Below, piece after piece: positions 59,471 to 64,000 of a stretch of DNA of 64,000 nucleotides. The notes under the pieces are model-generated. The model was not told where the DNA came from, did no database searches, and saw only the letters and a list, made by a program, of their open reading frames with translations. Source of the DNA: Ectobius pallidus. Lineage: Eukaryota; Arthropoda; Insecta; Blattodea; Ectobiidae. The stretch spans positions 68,217,073 to 68,281,072 of the forward strand of contig CAXKWD010000006.1 of assembly GCA_964059195.1 (NCBI GenBank). The letters run 5' to 3'. How positions within the stretch are numbered: the stretch's first letter is position 1; each line of letters opens with the position of its first letter. Made by a program: the position numbers and the translations under genes.

Positions 59471-62400
59471 CCTTAGAGAGATCGACATTGGACCAAATTC
59501 ACCTGAAATTTTACTAAAATCCTTTCACATTAGATGAATAATGAAGTTGTCTATGTAAGAGTGGATTAATGCGCTTCTTGTCCATTGCCACATTTTTTTC
59601 GGTTTAGTTATTGTTATAGAAAAAATACCCAACCATCTCTAATCCCTCTATACATTAAAACAGCATAACAAAAATATTTATTAAATGATTTCCGGTCGGT
59701 GTTAATAATGATTATTATCTCCATGACTTTACGCTACTTTTCGGTTATGGAGGAGATTTAGTGTGAAATCTGTAGTTGGATTTCAAGATTGAGCGGCAAG
59801 GTTAATATACACGTCCTGTCTTATCCAACATTAAAATAACAGTGTAACTTCAAGGAATAAGGAACAGCAGAGACATTCCAGCTGAATTATTATCCCGCTG
59901 AAGATAAATGGAAATTACTTTGTTGTTCTTTTATTTCATATCCTTCTGTGACTTGTGTTCCCTTATGAAATTCCTTGTGCCATAGCATAATTTTTATTTT
60001 TCTTAGTTATATTTTGATTACATCAGTCTTTTATGCATCCTCTCTCACTCCTGCCACCGTGCCATTAGTCTTCCCTTATCTCATAGCAAATTTCCCTTTC
60101 CTCTCTACCTCTGTCTCATCTTCTTTACTTCCCTGGCTTCATTTATATTTTCTCTTTGGTCGCATTTCCCCATTAAAGAGATCTCTAGACCCTAACTTTA
60201 ATCTGGACCCTGTACATGATTTCATTAGTAGCTCGAAAAATTACTGACTTTAGTAAAGTGAAACGGCCCGAATTATGTCCCAGGCTATATTAGGTACCAG
60301 TATAGATCTGGATTAAAGGTGAACACTCCATAGAGCGCAGACTTGCATAGCGAAAGCCAATGTGGAACTCCTTTCACCAAAGAAATAAGGTAAACAAAAA
60401 TGAATGCATTCCGATCTAAATAAATAAACAAAATAATTCTTCTTCGCATATTTTTAGCAAAAGTACCTAAATTTATGAAGGGATTCATTAGTTCTAACTT
60501 GGCGGGAACTGACGGTTCTTTGGCACGGAGAACTGCAAGAAATTCTACGTGTTCCGAACAAATTGTTATTTACATCACTTCAAATTATGGTTTATTAGAC
60601 CTCTTGAGCTTCAATATAATGCAGATGAGGGTTAATTTGTAAGACGGGGTATTAATAGTAACGGTACGATGATTACTATAGGCTATGCCAACAATGATAA
60701 TCATGACTTCATGATGACGATGATAGCGACGATAGTGGCGACGATGACGAAAATCGAATACATGCACATTAGAGCAGGCCTTTTAGATTATCCTGTACTT
60801 AGAATCATTGTAGCCATTTGAACACGAAACTTGATCAATTTTAAGTCACGAGAAATATACTGGAATCAGTTAGAAATGTAGGCCCCTATTTATTCATAAT
60901 AGGCTACATATTAAAATTGCCAACTTTAACTTATTTAAGACTATTACCATGGTTTGTATAGACTTAACATAGACTTTACGTCTTCGAAGTTTTCGGCTGT
61001 GCACAAAATAAATGTCTTCGTGTAGATAATTTTTAAAGTAAGCATAAGAATGCTCTCTTCTGCAAGATAAACACCATAAAACTCTTGCATCTTAGTGCTG
61101 CCGAATACAATGTAGTGTATCATCTTTTGTTCACAGATTAACATTTCATATTTCCAGGTCTCGAAACTATTTAACATGACAAGAAACATTCTTTAAGTGA
61201 ATTACGTAGCTTACCAAAGTAAAACTCAACACAATTGGTATTCCAGAAAATAATTCCAGTATGAGATAAGCAAATATTATATTACAAAACATGCATTAAA
61301 TTCAACTCAATTTTTCTGTCTATAAATACATGGGTATAAAAGACATTGTCAACAAAAGAAAAATACATTTTTGTTTGATTGGCACTGTAACCTAAGAGAT
61401 ATAAAATGGGTTATCAAGTAGCCAATTCCTGATCTTTCTTTTAAATTGGTTTGCATCCAGATTCCTATAACAAACTGGTTGACGATTGTACGTACTAATT
61501 ATCCTGATAACATGTCCCGATTAACTCTAACCAGTCTGGTAAATGGCACACAGATGTTGACATTTCTGGTTTCGTAACAGTGGATATCTTCCATTAGCGT
61601 GTATTTATAAATATTCTTATGGACATATGTTACAAGATCTAAAAAGTAAAGATTAAAAAAAAGGAGAGAAGAGATCTCGAGCTTCACAACATAAAGCGAA
61701 ATCATCACATACATTATCTTATTTTCAGTGTAGTGCAATTATCCTTAGCATATTTTCAATTTTTAAGCTTTGCTATTGGTCAAGAGAAATTCGTGGGGAA
61801 TTATCCCAGAGACATTTGGGGAATTGTATTTCTATGCCCTTAGTTACATAATTACGATATTATAATACCATAATAACCTAAATATTAACAATATGGCTTG
61901 TAGGCAACTATTTTTAATGAACACTGCCTTTAACACTACTCGAATTATCGCCAAATGCTAATTGGGTCCTAAATATTAATGGTTAGACAATAAAATAGGT
62001 GCTCAGACTAGAGATTCTTAGGCCAGGATTTTCTCTAGTAAGAATAATTCCTAGCATATTTTGCAGGTTAATTTCACATTCGTCTGTGACTTTAGTCAAC
62101 TATCCTGTATTCATAAAATTGGCGTGAATAAATTCAAACTTCGAAAGTAAATGTAGAAACTGTGTGTTGCACAGAGTCACGACTGAAGTTTGAGAGCATA
62201 TTCCTGAATCTAAACAAACTTTTTACCATCCTTCGAATGGTTATTACTAACAACTTCAAACAACCATTTTAGAACGCAGTTTGGATGCTTTTGATAAAGA
62301 AAAACTGAAATACATGTTCGTAATTTAAACTGTTCTGTCAGCTCCACCAACAAAGTTTGATCATATCTGGTTTCTTTGAGCACTCGAGAAAGAAGTTTAT

Positions 62401-62703
62401 GTATCTATGATGATTTCTATGTATCTTTCAAAGTCGGTGACAGTATAGCGGTGAGACGAAGCTCAGTTGCATCTTCTTAGTTGCCATTTCAATCAATCCC
62501 CTCTTGACAACTTGAAATTCTACGGAGAGTTCGCAGAAAGTAAATAAACCAATATTATTCAATACAGAATCGGCTTGGGAAAAAATGAGGTAGGCCTACA
62601 GGGGAATATGAGTCTTTTACTAGTTTAAAAGAAGGATTGCAAAATCTTTGTGAGTTCCAAAGTTATGTGCATTTTAACTGTAGAAATGATAACATATGTT
62701 GCT
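59471..62703. other. Long stretch without a recognised gene
   Basis: About 3.2 kb with short random ORFs and a gat/gacgatga-rich imperfect triplet tract near 60,670-60,755. No paired termini or domains seen. Confidence 0.45.
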
Positions 62704-62715
62704 ATATAGCAGTAC

Positions 62716-63163
62716 TGTATACCTGTATTTGTTTCCTTGTATCCCTATGTTGGGGCGAATGTCCTCTAAGTGGAGGTTTCTGTTACCTATATGAATTTTG
62801 TTACGCTTATTTTCCGAGAGAGGGCAGAGGGACAGGTGGTAAGCCCATCGCCTCTCAACCCCCCTCCGGAAACCAAGGTATAACTGGGACATGTTGGGGC
62901 GAAGGGCCTCTAAGTGGAGGTTTCTGTTACCTATATGAATTTTTTTTACGCTTATTTTCCGAGAGAGGGCAGAGGGCAGAAGGACAGGTGGTAAGCCCAT
63001 CGCCTCTCAACCGCCCTCCGGAAACTAAGGTATTACTGGGATGTGAAAGGACCGAGAAATGTTGTCCAGAGGCTCTACTTTAGGCTTGGAGTTCGGCAGG
63101 GTTTGATCCCGCGACCTTCGGATCTAGAGGTGGGCACGCTACCTGTCGGCCACTGCGGACGAC
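62716..63163 (-). mobile_element. tRNA-derived SINE with duplicated body and 12-bp target duplication
   Basis: The flanks are perfect: atatagcagtac at 62,704-62,715 and 63,164-63,175. On the minus strand the head near 63,163 shows box A-like gcagtggccgacaggtagcg and box B-like gggatcaaacc (about 63,098-63,108). The body then contains two tandem copies of a 144-bp unit (62,748-62,891 and 62,892-63,040) that differ at a few positions and a short indel. The duplication also opens ORFs of 148 and 108 codons on opposite strands; these are artefacts of the repeat. Confidence 0.85.
62748..63040. repeat. Tandem 144-bp duplication inside the SINE
   Basis: tgttggggcgaa, cctctaagtggaggtttctg, ttaccctatatgaa-like and ttttccgagagagggcagag blocks, then ggtaagcccatcgcctctca, occur twice at an offset of 144 bp. 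Confidence 0.9.
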
Positions 63164-63293
63164 ATATAGCAGTACAAAACAACAATAATGGTGATACATA
63201 ACAACAAAAATGTTAACATCGAGGCATTTCACAAAAGTAACAGGGGCATGAGGACTTCCACATACGAGAATGGTTTTGAAAGAAATTCAACAA

Positions 63294-63294
63294 C

Positions 63295-63330
<36 letters not shown>
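63294..63330. repeat. (AAT)n microsatellite
   Basis: About twelve uninterrupted AAT units, preceded by caacaacaa. The rest of the window to 64,000 shows no recognised feature. Confidence 0.9.
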
Positions 63331-64000
63331 CGATTAATAGTTCCTAGAATCGTAGATTTATACCCTGTGGGAATATAGGGAGCAGAAGACAAGAAGATTT
63401 GGCATCTTTATTATCCCTAATTTAGCATGGTAATACAATGCTAATTATCCTGAGGACCTTACCCTATATGAGGAGTATCTTCGCAAACTGTACCTAGGTA
63501 CTATGTCCACGTCCACCCTGGACAAAATCAAGTTTTATATGTATTCGCATAGTTTCTAGCAGGCTCTTTCATGTTGTGAACTATGTTCGCTTCAAATAAT
63601 ATTTTGTTCCAGTGTAAATGACTTGCGAAAAGCGGCTGTTGTTGCAAACTGTATTTTTTCCACATTTGTGATTGCTGCAAAAAGTATTAGTCCACAGCTA
63701 ATTTTGTCACGATGGTTAACCTGAAAATGAATTATGTTGGTTAAACTGATGACTTGATCAGTGTAAGTTTGGGAAGGATTATGTTAATTTGTGCTATATT
63801 TCACAATGGATGAAATTGTAATTATGGGGGAAAGTCCCAAATTAAAGAGAAACAGTAAGCCAGGAAGGCAGTTGCATTCTGAGGAAAGACATGTGTTGAA
63901 GAACAATATAACAATTAGTAACCTGATTTGTGTTCATAATATTGTCATTCTGTGCCATCACAACTATATTCCTATTACGGAACAAAACTTGAATTGCCTT

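Noticed and set aside
62637..63083. 148-codon plus ORF and 108-codon minus ORF with internal peptide repeats
   Set aside because: The peptide repeat is the translation of the duplicated SINE body; the ORF crosses the target duplication and the SINE boundary.
1..64000. Host protein-coding exons
   Set aside because: I looked for conserved domain strings and exon-like ORFs bounded by splice signals; none was convincing outside mobile elements and the split pseudogene. Small divergent exons could still be missed by eye.

Overview
The window is AT-rich eukaryotic DNA (roughly two thirds A+T by eye). It has no operon structure and I recognise no intact host gene. It looks like intergenic or intronic sequence from a large, repeat-rich arthropod genome. 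Grounds: arthropod-type non-LTR elements, BEL/Pao, mariner, hAT and PIF/Harbinger-like elements, several tRNA-derived SINEs, and a decayed copy of a protein family I associate with arthropod genomes. A polyneopteran insect would fit, but this is inference; the sequence does not settle the taxon.

Two elements carry long open coding capacity. (1) 21,091-25,376: a full-length non-LTR retrotransposon with two overlapping intact ORFs (ORF1 with a PHD-type zinc finger and an RRM-like C-terminus; ORF2 with endonuclease plus reverse transcriptase), flanked by a perfect 12-bp target-site duplication. (2) 31,545-36,829 (minus strand): a BEL/Pao LTR retrotransposon with two 998-bp LTRs that differ at only two positions by my reading, a 5-bp target duplication, an open 888-codon gag-protease frame, and almost all of pol removed by one internal deletion that joins the start of the RT region to the last codons of the integrase. 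It looks young and non-autonomous.

The rest is mostly small or decayed mobile DNA, several with readable ends. From left to right: a long inverted-repeat foldback element (1.1-2.1 kb); a hAT-like element carrying an array of about 144-bp tandem units (4.4-5.8 kb); a SINE (11.5 kb); a LINE fragment (13.7 kb); SINE-like relics (14.8-15.3 and 19.1 kb); a PIF/Harbinger-type element with TAA duplication (15.7-17.3 kb); the LINE (21.1-25.4 kb); a long hairpin (25.9-26.1 kb); an internally deleted mariner (26.8-27.5 kb); a second TAA-flanked MITE (28.7-29.4 kb); a SINE (29.8 kb); a hAT transposase relic (30.4-30.7 kb); the BEL element (31.5-36.8 kb); SINEs (39.3 and 40.4 kb); a 177-bp hAT MITE with perfect 8-bp duplication (41.5 kb); a TIR element with repeated CCGCGG-centred palindromes and an internal duplication (44.9-46.3 kb); a pseudogene split by an insertion (47.6-48.9 kb); hAT-type MITEs (53.3 and 59.1 kb); a SINE (53.7 kb); an internally deleted long-TIR transposon (56.1-56.9 kb); and a SINE whose body is duplicated (62.7-63.2 kb).

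The transposons do not work together as a pathway. The BEL derivative, SINEs and MITEs would all need enzymes supplied in trans. The stretches between them show only short random ORFs, simple repeats and a strikingly frequent AGGCCTA motif.
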